A stretch of 64,000 nt of DNA from Chromatiaceae bacterium (GTDB lineage Bacteria; Pseudomonadota; Gammaproteobacteria; Chromatiales; Chromatiaceae), in contig JADKCI010000001.1 of assembly GCA_016714645.1 (NCBI GenBank), positions 744,001 through 808,000 of the forward strand. The letters are read 5' to 3'. A program made the translations under genes and the position numbers. Position 1 is the first letter of the stretch. Every line of letters starts with the position of its first letter. The notes beneath the pieces were generated by a model. The model was not told the origin of the DNA, searched no databases, and saw nothing but the letters and a program-made list of their open reading frames with translations. This document shows, piece after piece, positions 34,177-42,818 of this stretch.

Positions 34177-35658
34177 CTAAATCCCCAGTGCCTCGGCATA
34201 GAGCTCATCGTAATGCCGGGCGCTGGCTGACCAACTGAAGTCCTGGCCCATGCCGTTGAGGGCCAGGCGCCGCCAAAGCTCGGGGCTGTCCCGAAAGATC
34301 CGCAGGCAGCGATCCATGGCCTGCCAGAGGCTGTCGGAGTTGGGTTGGTCGAAGCAGAATCCCGTGGATTCCCCACGCTCGATACCCGCAAGTCCCGCAT
34401 CGATCACGGTGTCCGCGAGACCGCCGGTGCGGCGCACCAGGGGCACGGCCCCGTAACGCAGGCTGTAGAGCTGATTGAGCCCGCAGGGCTCGAACCGCGA
34501 GGGCATGAGAAAGGCATCGCTGCCGGCCTCGACGCGGTGGGCGCGGTCTTCGTCATAGCCGATGAAGATGCCGACCCGATCCGGGTGGGCGCGGGCGGCG
34601 GCCAGCAGGGCATTCTCCGTCGCCTTCTCCCCGGAACCCTGGAGAATGAACTGGGTATTGGGGTGCGCCAGCAGGCGCGGCAGTATGCCCAGGATCAGGT
34701 CCGCCCCCTTCTGTTGCACCAGTCGCCCGATATGGCCGAAGACCAGCGCCTCCTCGTTGCGTGGCAGGCCGAATTCCCGTTGTAACGCCAGCTTGTTTTC
34801 CGCCTTGAGGCTGAAAGTCTCGCTGTCGTAGGGCTGGGTGATCTGGGTATCCTCGGCCGGATTCCAGGCCCGATAGTCGATGCCGTTGAGGATGCCGGAA
34901 AAGCGTCGCCCCAGTCCCGTCAGGAGCCCATCCAGGCCGCAGCCGGATTCCCGCGTCCGGATCTCGCGCGCGTAGGTCGGGCTGACGGTATTGACCCGGT
35001 CGGAAAAGACGATCCCGCCCTTGATGAAGGAGAGTTGCTTGTGAAATTCCAGGCTGTGGAGGGTCCAAAAGACCTCCGGCAGCCGCAGCCGCTCGAAGGT
35101 GGCGCGGTCGAACAGCCCCTGGTAGGCCAGGTTATGGATGGTGAAAACGGTGGCGGGGCGATCCGGCTGACCATGGAGCAGGGCCGGCACCAGACCCGTC
35201 TGCCAGTCATTGCAGTGAATAAGCTCCGGGCGCCAGTCCAGCACCTGACAGCCCATGCCGATGCGGGCCACCACCTCGCAGAAGAGCATGAAGCGATCGG
35301 CGTTGTCGCCCCAATCCTTGCCGCTGGTGTCGGTGTAGGGGTTGCCCTCGCGCGCGAAGTAGTCTGGGGCATCTACCAGGTAGGTCGGCAGTTCGCTGTC
35401 AGGCAGGCGTCCGCCAAGGATGCGCACCGTCCGCCCGGAGCCGGGGAGGCGCAGGTCGCCCAGGGTCCGGAGCTCGCGCAACTGCCTTACGGCACGGGGA
35501 TAGGCGGGGATGATCAAGCGCGCGTCATGGCCCAGTTCGCGTAGGGCGGCGGGCAAGGCGCCGGCGACATCGGCCAGGCCACCGGTCTTGATCAGGGGAT
35601 GGGCCTCGCTGCTGGCGAAGAGGAGGCGGCGCTGGTTCTCGGTTGTTGGCGCGGCCAT
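34177..35658 (-). CDS. glgA: Glycogen synthase, ADP-glucose type
   Basis: 493 residues, GT5 family. Elongates alpha-1,4-glucan from ADP-glucose. The N-terminal lysine of the KTGGLADV motif (about residues 24-31) contacts ADP-glucose; other blocks are IHCNDWQTGLVPALL, TIHNLAYQGLFDR and the C-terminal FEPCGLNQLYSLRYGAVPLVRRTGGLADTV with the acceptor-side Glu. Phototrophic sulfur bacteria store glycogen, which this gene supports. It is divergent from pgi, also in sugar-phosphate metabolism. Confidence 0.97.
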   Translation of the reverse strand: MAAPTTENQRRLLFASSEAHPLIKTGGLADVAGALPAALRELGHDARLIIPAYPRAVRQLRELRTLGDLRLPGSGRTVRILGGRLPDSELPTYLVDAPDYFAREGNPYTDTSGKDWGDNADRFMLFCEVVARIGMGCQVLDWRPELIHCNDWQTGLVPALLHGQPDRPATVFTIHNLAYQGLFDRATFERLRLPEVFWTLHSLEFHKQLSFIKGGIVFSDRVNTVSPTYAREIRTRESGCGLDGLLTGLGRRFSGILNGIDYRAWNPAEDTQITQPYDSETFSLKAENKLALQREFGLPRNEEALVFGHIGRLVQQKGADLILGILPRLLAHPNTQFILQGSGEKATENALLAAARAHPDRVGIFIGYDEDRAHRVEAGSDAFLMPSRFEPCGLNQLYSLRYGAVPLVRRTGGLADTVIDAGLAGIERGESTGFCFDQPNSDSLWQAMDRCLRIFRDSPELWRRLALNGMGQDFSWSASARHYDELYAEALGI

Positions 35659-35968
35659 GACAAGGCGCTCCCAATGATAGGCGGATTCGCCGAGGCCGGG
35701 CCGCCAGGAAGACCCTCCAACCTCGTTCTATCCGGCCAGTGCAACGACAAAGGCCGTCCTGTCAGCGTAAGGCAATCCGCCCTTCGATGATGCCAAGTGG
35801 TAATATCTGGCGTCCCTGTCCGCAAGCGAGACAAACTAGCACACATTGGCCCATGCGGTCATCGCGGCGCGAGCTTTTGGAAGCGTCATTGGGCCCTCGC
35901 AGGGCGGATTGGCTCGCCCATCATGTCACGGGGCGACCAGCGCCCGTTTTCATCAGGAGTTCGTCGTC
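35659..35968. other. Divergent intergenic region glgA / pgi
   Basis: 310 bases without a gene. A TAATAT box at 35801 has no matching -35 at normal distance; no operator was recognised. The last bases contain the CAGGAG ribosome site of pgi. Confidence 0.5.
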
Positions 35969-37609
35969 ATGGCCTTAGTGAACGAGACCACCCAGTGGAA
36001 GGCCCTCGAAGCGCACTGGAAGCAAATGTCCGCAGTTCGCATGTGCGATCTCTTTGCCGACGATCCCGGCCGCGCCACGCGCCTGTCGCTGAGGGCGCCC
36101 AACCTTTTCGTCGATTTCTCCAAGAACATCGCCACCGACGAGACCTTGAGCCTCTTGCTGGATCTCGCCAAGGCCGTGGATCTGAATGGCTGGATTCGCA
36201 GGATGTTCCGGGGCGACCACATCAATAACACCGAGAATCGCGCCGTCCTGCATGTCGCCCTGCGCAATCGCTCCAACCGCCCCGTCATGGTCGATGGCGA
36301 GGACGTCATGCCGGCCATCAACGCGGAACTGGAAAAGATTGACCTCTTTGTCACCGGGGTCCGCAGTGGCGATTGGCACGGCTTTACCGGCAAGCCCATC
36401 CGCGACGTGGTCAACATCGGCATCGGGGGCTCCAACCTTGGCCCCCTCATGGTGTGCGAGGCCCTGCGTCACTACCAGACCAACGACCTGCGGGTCCACT
36501 TCGTGTCCAACGTGGATGGCACCCATCTGACCGAAACCCTGCGTAACCTGGAGGCGGACCAGACGCTCTTTATCATCGCCTCCAAGACCTTCACCACTCA
36601 GGAAACCATGACCAATGCCCGGAGCGCCCGGGATTGGCTGGTGACCCGGCTTGGGCCGGTGGCGGTCCGCGACCACTTTGTCGCCGTCTCCACCAATGCC
36701 GCTCAGGTGGCTGAATTTGGTATTGATACCCGCAACATGTTCCGCTTCTGGGACTGGGTGGGCGGCCGCTATTCCCTCTGGTCCGTCATCGGCGTCCCCA
36801 TCGCCCTGGCGGTGGGCATGGACCGCTTTCGCCAGTTGCTGGTGGGCGCCCATGAGATGGACGATCATTTTCAGTCCAAGGATCTGGGGTATAACGTGCC
36901 CGTCATCCTGGCCCTCCTCGGGGTCTGGTACGCCAATTTCGCCGGGGCCCGGACTCACGCGGTGCTGCCCTACGACCAATACCTCATGTACCTGCCATCC
37001 TATCTGCAGCAGGCGGATATGGAGAGCAACGGCAAGGGGGTGACCCGTGACGGCGTGGCGGTCGAGTACACCACGGGCCCCGTGGTTTGGGGGGAGCCGG
37101 GCACCAATGGCCAGCACGCCTTCTTCCAACTCATCCACCAGGGTACCCAGATGATCCCGGCGGATTTCATCGCCGCCATCAAGAGCCACAACCCCTTGGG
37201 CGATCATCAAACCCAGTTGATGGCGAACTTTTTTGCCCAGACCGAGGCCCTGATGCGGGGTCGCACCGCCGAGGAGGCGCGGGCCGAAATGCTGACGGCG
37301 GGCATGGCGCCGGCCCAGGTCGAGGCCCTGGCCCCGCACCGTAGCTTTCCCGGCAACCGGCCGACCAACACCATCCTGGTCGATAAGCTCACCCCCCGGG
37401 CCTTGGGTGCCCTGATCGCCCTTTACGAGCACCGTATCTTTGTCCAGGGCATCATCTGGGGCCTCAATTCCTTCGATCAGTGGGGGGTCGAGTTGGGCAA
37501 GCAGTTGGCGGGGGTCATCCTGGGCGAGCTGGAGCGGGGCGAGGTGGGTGCCGATCACGATGCCTCCACGGCGGCCCTCCTTGATTACTATCTGCGCCAC
37601 CGGGCCTGA
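35969..37609 (+). CDS. pgi: Glucose-6-phosphate isomerase
   Basis: 546 residues from ATG 35969, chosen because of CAGGAG upstream and the usual length (about 549); the frame is open back to 35846. Interconverts glucose-6-P and fructose-6-P. Signatures: NIGIGGSNLGPLM, FIIASKTFTTQETMTNA, the DWVGGRYSLWSVIG motif, the active Glu in NGKGVTRDG-region, and GLNSFDQWGVELGKQLA near the C terminus. The next gene begins five bases after the stop and is probably coupled. Confidence 0.97.
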   Translation: MALVNETTQWKALEAHWKQMSAVRMCDLFADDPGRATRLSLRAPNLFVDFSKNIATDETLSLLLDLAKAVDLNGWIRRMFRGDHINNTENRAVLHVALRNRSNRPVMVDGEDVMPAINAELEKIDLFVTGVRSGDWHGFTGKPIRDVVNIGIGGSNLGPLMVCEALRHYQTNDLRVHFVSNVDGTHLTETLRNLEADQTLFIIASKTFTTQETMTNARSARDWLVTRLGPVAVRDHFVAVSTNAAQVAEFGIDTRNMFRFWDWVGGRYSLWSVIGVPIALAVGMDRFRQLLVGAHEMDDHFQSKDLGYNVPVILALLGVWYANFAGARTHAVLPYDQYLMYLPSYLQQADMESNGKGVTRDGVAVEYTTGPVVWGEPGTNGQHAFFQLIHQGTQMIPADFIAAIKSHNPLGDHQTQLMANFFAQTEALMRGRTAEEARAEMLTAGMAPAQVEALAPHRSFPGNRPTNTILVDKLTPRALGALIALYEHRIFVQGIIWGLNSFDQWGVELGKQLAGVILGELERGEVGADHDASTAALLDYYLRHRA

Positions 37610-37613
37610 TGCC

Positions 37614-37994
37614 ATGCTTGCCGATGGCCAGGACCCGCCGGCTGGCCGTGCGGAGGATTTACGGCTACGTGCCAAACTCCATGGTGAGACGGCGACCGCC
37701 CCCTGGCGCGAGTTGCTGCGCTTCTTTGCCCAAGGCGCGGTGGTAGCCGTGGCGCCGGGTCTCGACCTCCTCGAGGTCGGCCTGGCTATGTCCCAGGATC
37801 GGGCCGCCCTCTTCCATGACTGGCTGGCGGTTGGTCAGGTCGCTCTGGCCACGGATGCGCAGGCCAAGGCCTGGCTCGCCACCGATGCCCACCTCTGGAC
37901 CCTGGTCGTCAAGCCCTGGATTCTGGTCCAGGAGCTGGGTCCGCCCCGTACCGGGATTCCGGCAGGGGCCAGGTCCGAGCCCTCCGCGCCATGA
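37614..37994 (+). CDS. DUF2288-like protein
   Basis: 126 residues. Core GETATAPWRELLRFFAQGAV, VAPGLDLLEVGLAMSQD and LWTLVVKPWILVQ resembles the small DUF2288 family of proteobacteria, whose role is unknown. No signal peptide, membrane helix or cysteine. It starts five bases after the pgi stop without its own ribosome site, so translation is probably coupled to pgi. The last 20 residues are Pro/Gly-rich and likely disordered. Confidence 0.75.
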   Translation: MLADGQDPPAGRAEDLRLRAKLHGETATAPWRELLRFFAQGAVVAVAPGLDLLEVGLAMSQDRAALFHDWLAVGQVALATDAQAKAWLATDAHLWTLVVKPWILVQELGPPRTGIPAGARSEPSAP

Positions 37995-38135
37995 GGCGCC
38001 CTTCAACCCGCCTGCCGCCTGGGCTTAGTCCCGGCGCGGCACCCGGATAATTGACGCACCGGACTTGATCTCCACCCTCGGTTGGCCCCACCTCTGGGGA
38101 TCCATCAGACTCTAGCCTGCGGCCTAGCCTTAAAC

Positions 38136-38603
38136 ATGGATTCCCATCCGCTCCCGACCGATATTCAGCTCCACCAGCAGTCAAGACTGCTGGAAATCAC
38201 CTATGACGATGGGGCCCGTTTTTTGCTGCCCGTCGAATATCTGCGCGTTTATTCACCCTCGGCGGAGGTGCGCGGTCATTCCCCGGACGAGGCGGTACTC
38301 CAGTTTGGCAAGGAGGGGGTCAACATCCGCGACCTCCAGCCGATCGGCCGCTATGCCCTGAAGATCTTCTTTGACGATGGCCACAAGTCGGGGCTCTACG
38401 ACTGGGGTTATCTCTACAAGCTGGGCCGTGCCTGGCAGCCCCTTTGGCTGGATTACCTGGGCCGCCTGCGGGACGCCGGCCGCGAGCGCTTGGGCCCGGA
38501 CCCCTTTGAGGTGCTCAAGGCCGAGGGCAAGCGGCCCTCCGTTTTGCCAGCTACCGGAGGCGCCTCGGGGGCGGTCTTGCCGACGCCTCCCGGCCGGGAA
38601 TGA
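38136..38603 (+). CDS. DUF971 (GBBH-like N-terminal domain) protein
   Basis: 155 residues. The first 110 match the DUF971 domain, seen also at the N terminus of gamma-butyrobetaine hydroxylases: LLEITYDDGARFLLPVEYLRVYSPSAEV, then VNIRDLQPIGRYALKIFFDDGHKSGLYDW (split here as two strands) and WGYLYKLGR. Stand-alone forms often accompany ubiquinone or Fe-S genes, but function is unknown. The tail after residue 117 is low-complexity and overlaps the end of the convergent psd frame by 151 bases. Confidence 0.8.
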   Translation: MDSHPLPTDIQLHQQSRLLEITYDDGARFLLPVEYLRVYSPSAEVRGHSPDEAVLQFGKEGVNIRDLQPIGRYALKIFFDDGHKSGLYDWGYLYKLGRAWQPLWLDYLGRLRDAGRERLGPDPFEVLKAEGKRPSVLPATGGASGAVLPTPPGRE

Positions 38604-39478
38604 CCGACCCGATTCAGACTGCCGAGCCGTTGGCCCATCCGCAGCGAGGCGCCTGGGGCTAGATCGGTTTCCCAGGCCACCGCCCCCGGGGGGAAGAGGA
38701 GGATGACGGTGGAGCCCATGTTGAACCGGCCCATCTCGGCGCCCCGGACCAGATTCACGGTCGCGCCTTCGTCATAACGGCGCCGGGGGGAGGCGCCGCG
38801 GGCGGGGGTCACCTCGCCGGCCCAGACCGTCTCCATGCCACCGACAAAGATGGCGCCGACCAGAATGACCGCGAAGGGTCCCGCCTCGCCCTCGAACAGG
38901 CAGACGACCCGTTCGTTGCGGGCGAAGAGGCGCGGCACCAGGCTGGCGGTGGCGCGATTGACGCTGAAGAGGCGCCCGGGGACGTGGATCATCTCCCGCA
39001 GCCGCCCCGTCGCCGGCATGTGGACCCGGTGATAATCGCGGGGTGACAGATAGACGGTGGCGAAGCTGCCGCCCACGAAACGTTGCGCCCAGTCGGGGTC
39101 AACCACCAGGTCCTCCAGGGCGTAATCCAGCCCCTTAGCCTGGAAGAGGCGGCTCTCCTTGATGGCGCCAAACTGGCTCAGGCCCCCATCCGCCGGGCTG
39201 ACCAGGGCCTGGGGCTCCGCGGGTAGCGGGCGGGCCTCCGGCCGCAGGACGCGGGTGAAGAAGGCATTAAAGCTGGGATAGACCGCCAGGTTTGGCTGCA
39301 GGGCCTCGGTCATATCGACCTGGAAGTGACGAGCGAAGACCCGGATGAGGGGCGCGCTCAGGGGGCGCCAGCGAATGCGAGCCAGGCGATACATGAGGGC
39401 CGAGAGCAGGTGCTGAGGCAGCAGGTACTGCAAGCCCACGAAGAGCCGGTCGGACCAGGTGGGCGGTAAGTCATTCAT
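38453..39478 (-). CDS. psd: Phosphatidylserine decarboxylase
   Basis: 341 residues. Makes phosphatidylethanolamine at the inner membrane. Evidence: PSFNAFFTRVLRPEARPL, LVSPADGG, YLSPRDYHRVHMPATG, and the self-cleavage site in FNMGSTVILLFPPGAV, where the Gly-Ser bond generates the pyruvoyl group. The family core ends near residue 289 (MGQRLG); the remaining 50 residues are Pro/Arg/Lys-rich and overlap the convergent DUF971 gene by 151 bases. The true end may be earlier, or a frameshift near the end removed the stop. It overlaps the upstream redoxin-like gene by eight bases. Confidence 0.93.
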   Translation of the reverse strand: MNDLPPTWSDRLFVGLQYLLPQHLLSALMYRLARIRWRPLSAPLIRVFARHFQVDMTEALQPNLAVYPSFNAFFTRVLRPEARPLPAEPQALVSPADGGLSQFGAIKESRLFQAKGLDYALEDLVVDPDWAQRFVGGSFATVYLSPRDYHRVHMPATGRLREMIHVPGRLFSVNRATASLVPRLFARNERVVCLFEGEAGPFAVILVGAIFVGGMETVWAGEVTPARGASPRRRYDEGATVNLVRGAEMGRFNMGSTVILLFPPGAVAWETDLAPGASLRMGQRLGSLNRVGHSRPGGVGKTAPEAPPVAGKTEGRLPSALSTSKGSGPKRSRPASRRRPR

Positions 39479-40133
39479 GGGAGAGGTTCTCCAGGGCGTC
39501 CAGGGGCCATGCGGCCAGGAGGGTCAAGTCAGCGGCCACCGCTGGAGCGGCCTGGCTGGCGGGGAAGAAGGCCAGGAGCCTGGCGTTCGGGGCGATGAGA
39601 TAGAGGGTGGCGCGGCTATCCCGTTCCGGGTGGGGCGGTTCGCCGAGGAGTTTCGCCAGTTGACCCAGGTCCCCGGCCTCGCCGGACACCAGGCGCAGGG
39701 CGGGCGACAGGCGACCAAAGTCCCGCGCCAGGTCGGCCGGTTGGCTGGCGGCGGCCAGGACCAGCCAGGGACGCTGGTCCGGTTCGACCTCGGTCCCCAG
39801 GCGGTGGTAAACGTCCAGCAAGCGCTGGATGGCCAATTGGCCCCGGGGCTGAGCCAGGTCCCCAAAGGCGAGCAGGGTCCAGTGGCCGGCGAGTTGGTCC
39901 CGGCCAAAGGGCTGCCCCTCGGTGTCCACCAGGGCAAAGGCGGGCAGGGGCATGGCCGGCGCCAGGATTACACCCTCGATGGCGGGGGGCTGGCCAAAGT
40001 GCCGCTGATTGCCCCACTGGTAGCCGAGGATGAAGATGCCAATGGCACAGACCATGAGCAGGAGGCGGACCAGGGCCCCGCGCGGGCCGCGGCGCCTCCG
40101 GCCTGGCTGGGGTTGCGGTACGGATTCAGACAT
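39471..40133 (-). CDS. Membrane-anchored SCO/redoxin-like protein without cysteines
   Basis: 220 residues from ATG 40133. Basic N terminus, one membrane helix (ALVRLLLMVCAIGIFILGY, about 20-38), then a thioredoxin-like domain: PLPAFALVDTEGQPFGRDQLAGH, WTLLAFGDL, ATLYLIAPNARLLAFFP. This layout matches SCO1/SenC proteins, but the CXXXC copper-binding pair is absent; the expected spot reads FGDLAQPRGQ, and the only cysteine is in the helix. Redox or copper chemistry is therefore unlikely. It is upstream of and overlapping psd, perhaps linked to the membrane. Start uncertain by up to 22 codons. Confidence 0.6.
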   Translation of the reverse strand: MSESVPQPQPGRRRRGPRGALVRLLLMVCAIGIFILGYQWGNQRHFGQPPAIEGVILAPAMPLPAFALVDTEGQPFGRDQLAGHWTLLAFGDLAQPRGQLAIQRLLDVYHRLGTEVEPDQRPWLVLAAASQPADLARDFGRLSPALRLVSGEAGDLGQLAKLLGEPPHPERDSRATLYLIAPNARLLAFFPASQAAPAVAADLTLLAAWPLDALENLSHE

Positions 40134-40258
40134 GGTGAAAAGGGTACATCCTGGGGGTAGTGGACATGGGTGTATGGAAATAGGACGGGCGGTTGCCAAG
40201 CTGGCAAAATACTAACTCAATATGGCGTCGGCCAGGCGTCTGGCCACTACCGGGGTTG

Positions 40259-40693
40259 ATGATGAGCGACACAATCAACAGGACGGACGAGGAATGGCGG
40301 GCCCGCCTGAGCCCGGACCAATATCGGATCTGCCGCGAAAAGGGCACCGAGCGGGCCTTTACCGGCCAGCATTACGCTAACAAGTCCCCCGGCATCTACC
40401 ACTGTGCCGGCTGTGGCGCCGAGTTGTTCGACGCCCGGCACAAATACGACTCCGGTAGTGGCTGGCCCAGCTTCTGGCAGCCCCTGGCCAGCTCCCCCGT
40501 GGCCAGCGAGCGGGATACGAGCCTGGGCATGGCGCGGGTCGAGGTCCATTGCGACCGCTGTGGCTCGCACCTGGGCCATGTCTTCGAGGATGGGCCCAAG
40601 CCCACCGGCCTGCGTTACTGCATCAACTCCGCATCCCTCGACTTCGAACCCGCCACCGATCAGGCTGGCGACCCCCCGGGAACCCTGTCTTGA
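40259..40693 (+). CDS. msrB: Peptide methionine-R-sulfoxide reductase
   Basis: 144 residues from the first of two ATGs (40259, 40262). Reduces methionine-R-sulfoxide in proteins. Two zinc CXXC pairs (CAGC and CDRC), the SGWPSFWQP block and the catalytic RYCINSASLDF are all present. Cytoplasmic, no signal peptide. Its stop overlaps the TTG start of lnt (TTGA). Confidence 0.96.
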   Translation: MMSDTINRTDEEWRARLSPDQYRICREKGTERAFTGQHYANKSPGIYHCAGCGAELFDARHKYDSGSGWPSFWQPLASSPVASERDTSLGMARVEVHCDRCGSHLGHVFEDGPKPTGLRYCINSASLDFEPATDQAGDPPGTLS

Positions 40694-42282
40694 CACCCGC
40701 CCAATTATCGGCACCCGGGACGCTTTATCTCCGCACCCCGCTGGCGGCCCTCCTGGCCGCCGGGGCCGGCGCCCTGGCGGTACTGGCCTTCCCGCCCTTT
40801 GGGCTCTCCCCGGCGCTGGTGGTCGCACTGGCGGTGCTTCTGGGTCTGCTGTCGGGCCGGCGGCCAGGTGAGGGCCTGCTCATCGGCTGGGCCTTTGGTA
40901 TCGGCCTGCTGGGTTTTGGCGTCTTCTGGATTCGCATCAGCCTGGACGAATTTGGCAACATGGGGACCTGGCTGGCCCATGCCCTGACCCTGCTCTTCAT
41001 CCTGGCCATGGCCCTTTACCATGGACTCCTCGGCGGCTTGACCGCCTGGCTGGCTCGCCCGCGCCCGGTCTCGACCGCTACCCAGGCCGATCCCCGACCG
41101 CAGGCCCTAGCGGTCGTCCAGGACTGGGCGGTTCCCCTCCTGGCCTTTCCCGCCCTCTGGGTCCTGCTGGAGTGGCTTCGGGGCTGGTTCCTGACCGGGT
41201 TTCCCTGGCTCAACGCCGGCGACTCCCAGGTCGATGGCCCCCTGGCGGGCTTTGTCCCCCTCGTCGGTGTCCATGGCGTCAGCCTGCTGATCGCCCTGTC
41301 CGCCGGCCTCCTTTGGGGCCTGACGGTCTGGCGGGGCCGTGCCCGCCTGGGCGCCACCCTCGCGCTCACCCTCATCTGGCTCGCCGGGCTGGGCCTGGGG
41401 CGCCTGGAATGGACCCAGCCCGCGGGCGCGCCCATCCGCGCCGCCGTCCTCCAGGCCAACATTCCCCAGTCCCTCAAGTGGAACGAGGAATCCCTCTTTC
41501 CCACCCTGCGCGCCTATGTGGAGTTGACCCGCGAGGCCTTCGGCAACGCGGTCATCGTCTGGCCAGAGACGGCCATCCCGGAATTTCTCGACCGGGTACG
41601 CAAGCCCCTGCTGGAGCCCCTGGCCGAGGAGGCGCGGCAGGAGGGGGCCCAACTCGTCATCGGCCTGCCGGTGCTGGATCACGAGCGCCAGACCTACTAC
41701 AACGGCCTCATCAGTCTGGGCAAGGGCGACGAGGACCTCTACCGGAAGCGCCACCTGGTGCCCTTTGGCGAGTTCATGCCGCTACGCTCCCTCCTGGGGC
41801 CCCTGGCCAAGGCCTTCCAGGTCCCCATGTCGGACTTCAGCTCCGGGGAGGCCGAGCGGCCGCTGCTCCAGGTTGGCCCCCATCGCGTCGGGGTCTCCAT
41901 CTGCTACGAGGACGCCTTCGCCGCCGAGGTGGTCCAGGCCCTGCCGGACGCGGCCTACCTGATCAACGTCAGCAACGACGCCTGGTTCGGCGACTCCCTC
42001 GCGCCCCATCAGCACCTGGGCATTGCCCGCATGCGAGCCCTGGAGAACGGTCGCCCCCTGCTGCGCGCCACCAACACCGGCATCTCCGCCATTATCGATC
42101 ACCGGGGCCAGGTCCAGGGGACGGTGCCCGCCTTCGAGCGCGGCCTCTTCAGCGCCGAGATCCAACCCCGCGCCGGGCTCACCCCCTTCGCCCGTTGGGG
42201 CAATGGTCTGGCCATCGGTCTGGCCTGGGCCCTGCTGGGTTTGGCCCTGATTCGGGTATTAGGGGCGAGGCGCCGACCTTGA
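40690..42282 (+). CDS. lnt: Apolipoprotein N-acyltransferase
   Basis: 530 residues if read from the TTG at 40690, which overlaps the msrB stop; the frame is open to 40549 but that part lies in msrB. It adds the third acyl chain to lipoproteins. Six or more membrane helices in the N-terminal 210 residues, then a nitrilase-fold domain with the Glu-Lys-Cys triad: VWPETAIPEF (Glu), RKRHLVPFGEF (Lys region) and SICYEDAF (Cys). The C-terminal helix (AIGLAWALLGLALIRVL) returns to the membrane. Length fits the family. Confidence 0.95.
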   Translation: MTPAQLSAPGTLYLRTPLAALLAAGAGALAVLAFPPFGLSPALVVALAVLLGLLSGRRPGEGLLIGWAFGIGLLGFGVFWIRISLDEFGNMGTWLAHALTLLFILAMALYHGLLGGLTAWLARPRPVSTATQADPRPQALAVVQDWAVPLLAFPALWVLLEWLRGWFLTGFPWLNAGDSQVDGPLAGFVPLVGVHGVSLLIALSAGLLWGLTVWRGRARLGATLALTLIWLAGLGLGRLEWTQPAGAPIRAAVLQANIPQSLKWNEESLFPTLRAYVELTREAFGNAVIVWPETAIPEFLDRVRKPLLEPLAEEARQEGAQLVIGLPVLDHERQTYYNGLISLGKGDEDLYRKRHLVPFGEFMPLRSLLGPLAKAFQVPMSDFSSGEAERPLLQVGPHRVGVSICYEDAFAAEVVQALPDAAYLINVSNDAWFGDSLAPHQHLGIARMRALENGRPLLRATNTGISAIIDHRGQVQGTVPAFERGLFSAEIQPRAGLTPFARWGNGLAIGLAWALLGLALIRVLGARRRP

Positions 42283-42304
42283 CCCCCGGTTGGAGACTCG
42301 CGAC

Positions 42305-42817
42305 GTGAGCGCCTTGATCCGGTTTTTCGTGGAACTCTGCCTCCTGCGCCGGGGCCCCCAGGACCTGCCCGGCTCCAGTGCCTTGCTGGGCCTGGTGCTG
42401 GTGGTACATCTGGTCACCGCCGTGCTGGTCGGCATGGCGGCGGGCCTAACGGCCCCCATCGCCTTGGGCCAGGGACTGGCGGATGCCCTCCTGACCCTGG
42501 GCCTGCTGTTACTGGCCCTGCGGGTCACGAATCACCAGCCCCGGTTTTCGCAGGTTGCCACCGCCCTCTTTGGCGCCGGTGCCCTGCTGGGCCTGCTCGC
42601 CCTGGTGCCCCTGGGCCTGGTGGCGGGCGCCGAATCCCGGGGAGAGACCTCCCTGGCGGGGTTGCCGCTCCTCGTCCTGCTCTTCTGGAGCCTGCTGGTG
42701 ACGGGACATATCCTGCGCCATGGCTTCGATCTGCGCCTCGGTCAGGGCGTCCTGATCGCGGTGGCCTTCAACTTCCTGGCCTCGGCCCTCGTCAACGGCC
42801 TCTTTCCCGGTTCCTGA
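42305..42817 (+). CDS. Inner-membrane protein, unknown family
   Basis: 170 residues from GTG 42305 (GGAG nine bases upstream; a TTG at 42290 is also in frame). Four to five hydrophobic helices fill most of the chain (ALLGLVLVVHLVTAVLVGMA, ALLTLGLLLLALRV, LFGAGALLGLLALVPLGLV, LLVLLFWSLLVTGHIL, VLIAVAFNFLASAL). No charged or cysteine signature to suggest function. Lies between lnt and mpl with short spacing (22 and 1 bases), suggesting a cell-envelope operon. Confidence 0.65.
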   Translation: MSALIRFFVELCLLRRGPQDLPGSSALLGLVLVVHLVTAVLVGMAAGLTAPIALGQGLADALLTLGLLLLALRVTNHQPRFSQVATALFGAGALLGLLALVPLGLVAGAESRGETSLAGLPLLVLLFWSLLVTGHILRHGFDLRLGQGVLIAVAFNFLASALVNGLFPGS

Positions 42818-42818
42818 C

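Noticed and set aside
37440..37613. Longer DUF2288 start inside pgi
   Set aside because: The extra 58 residues are a Ser/Trp-rich shadow of the pgi end; the ATG at 37614 fits the family start.
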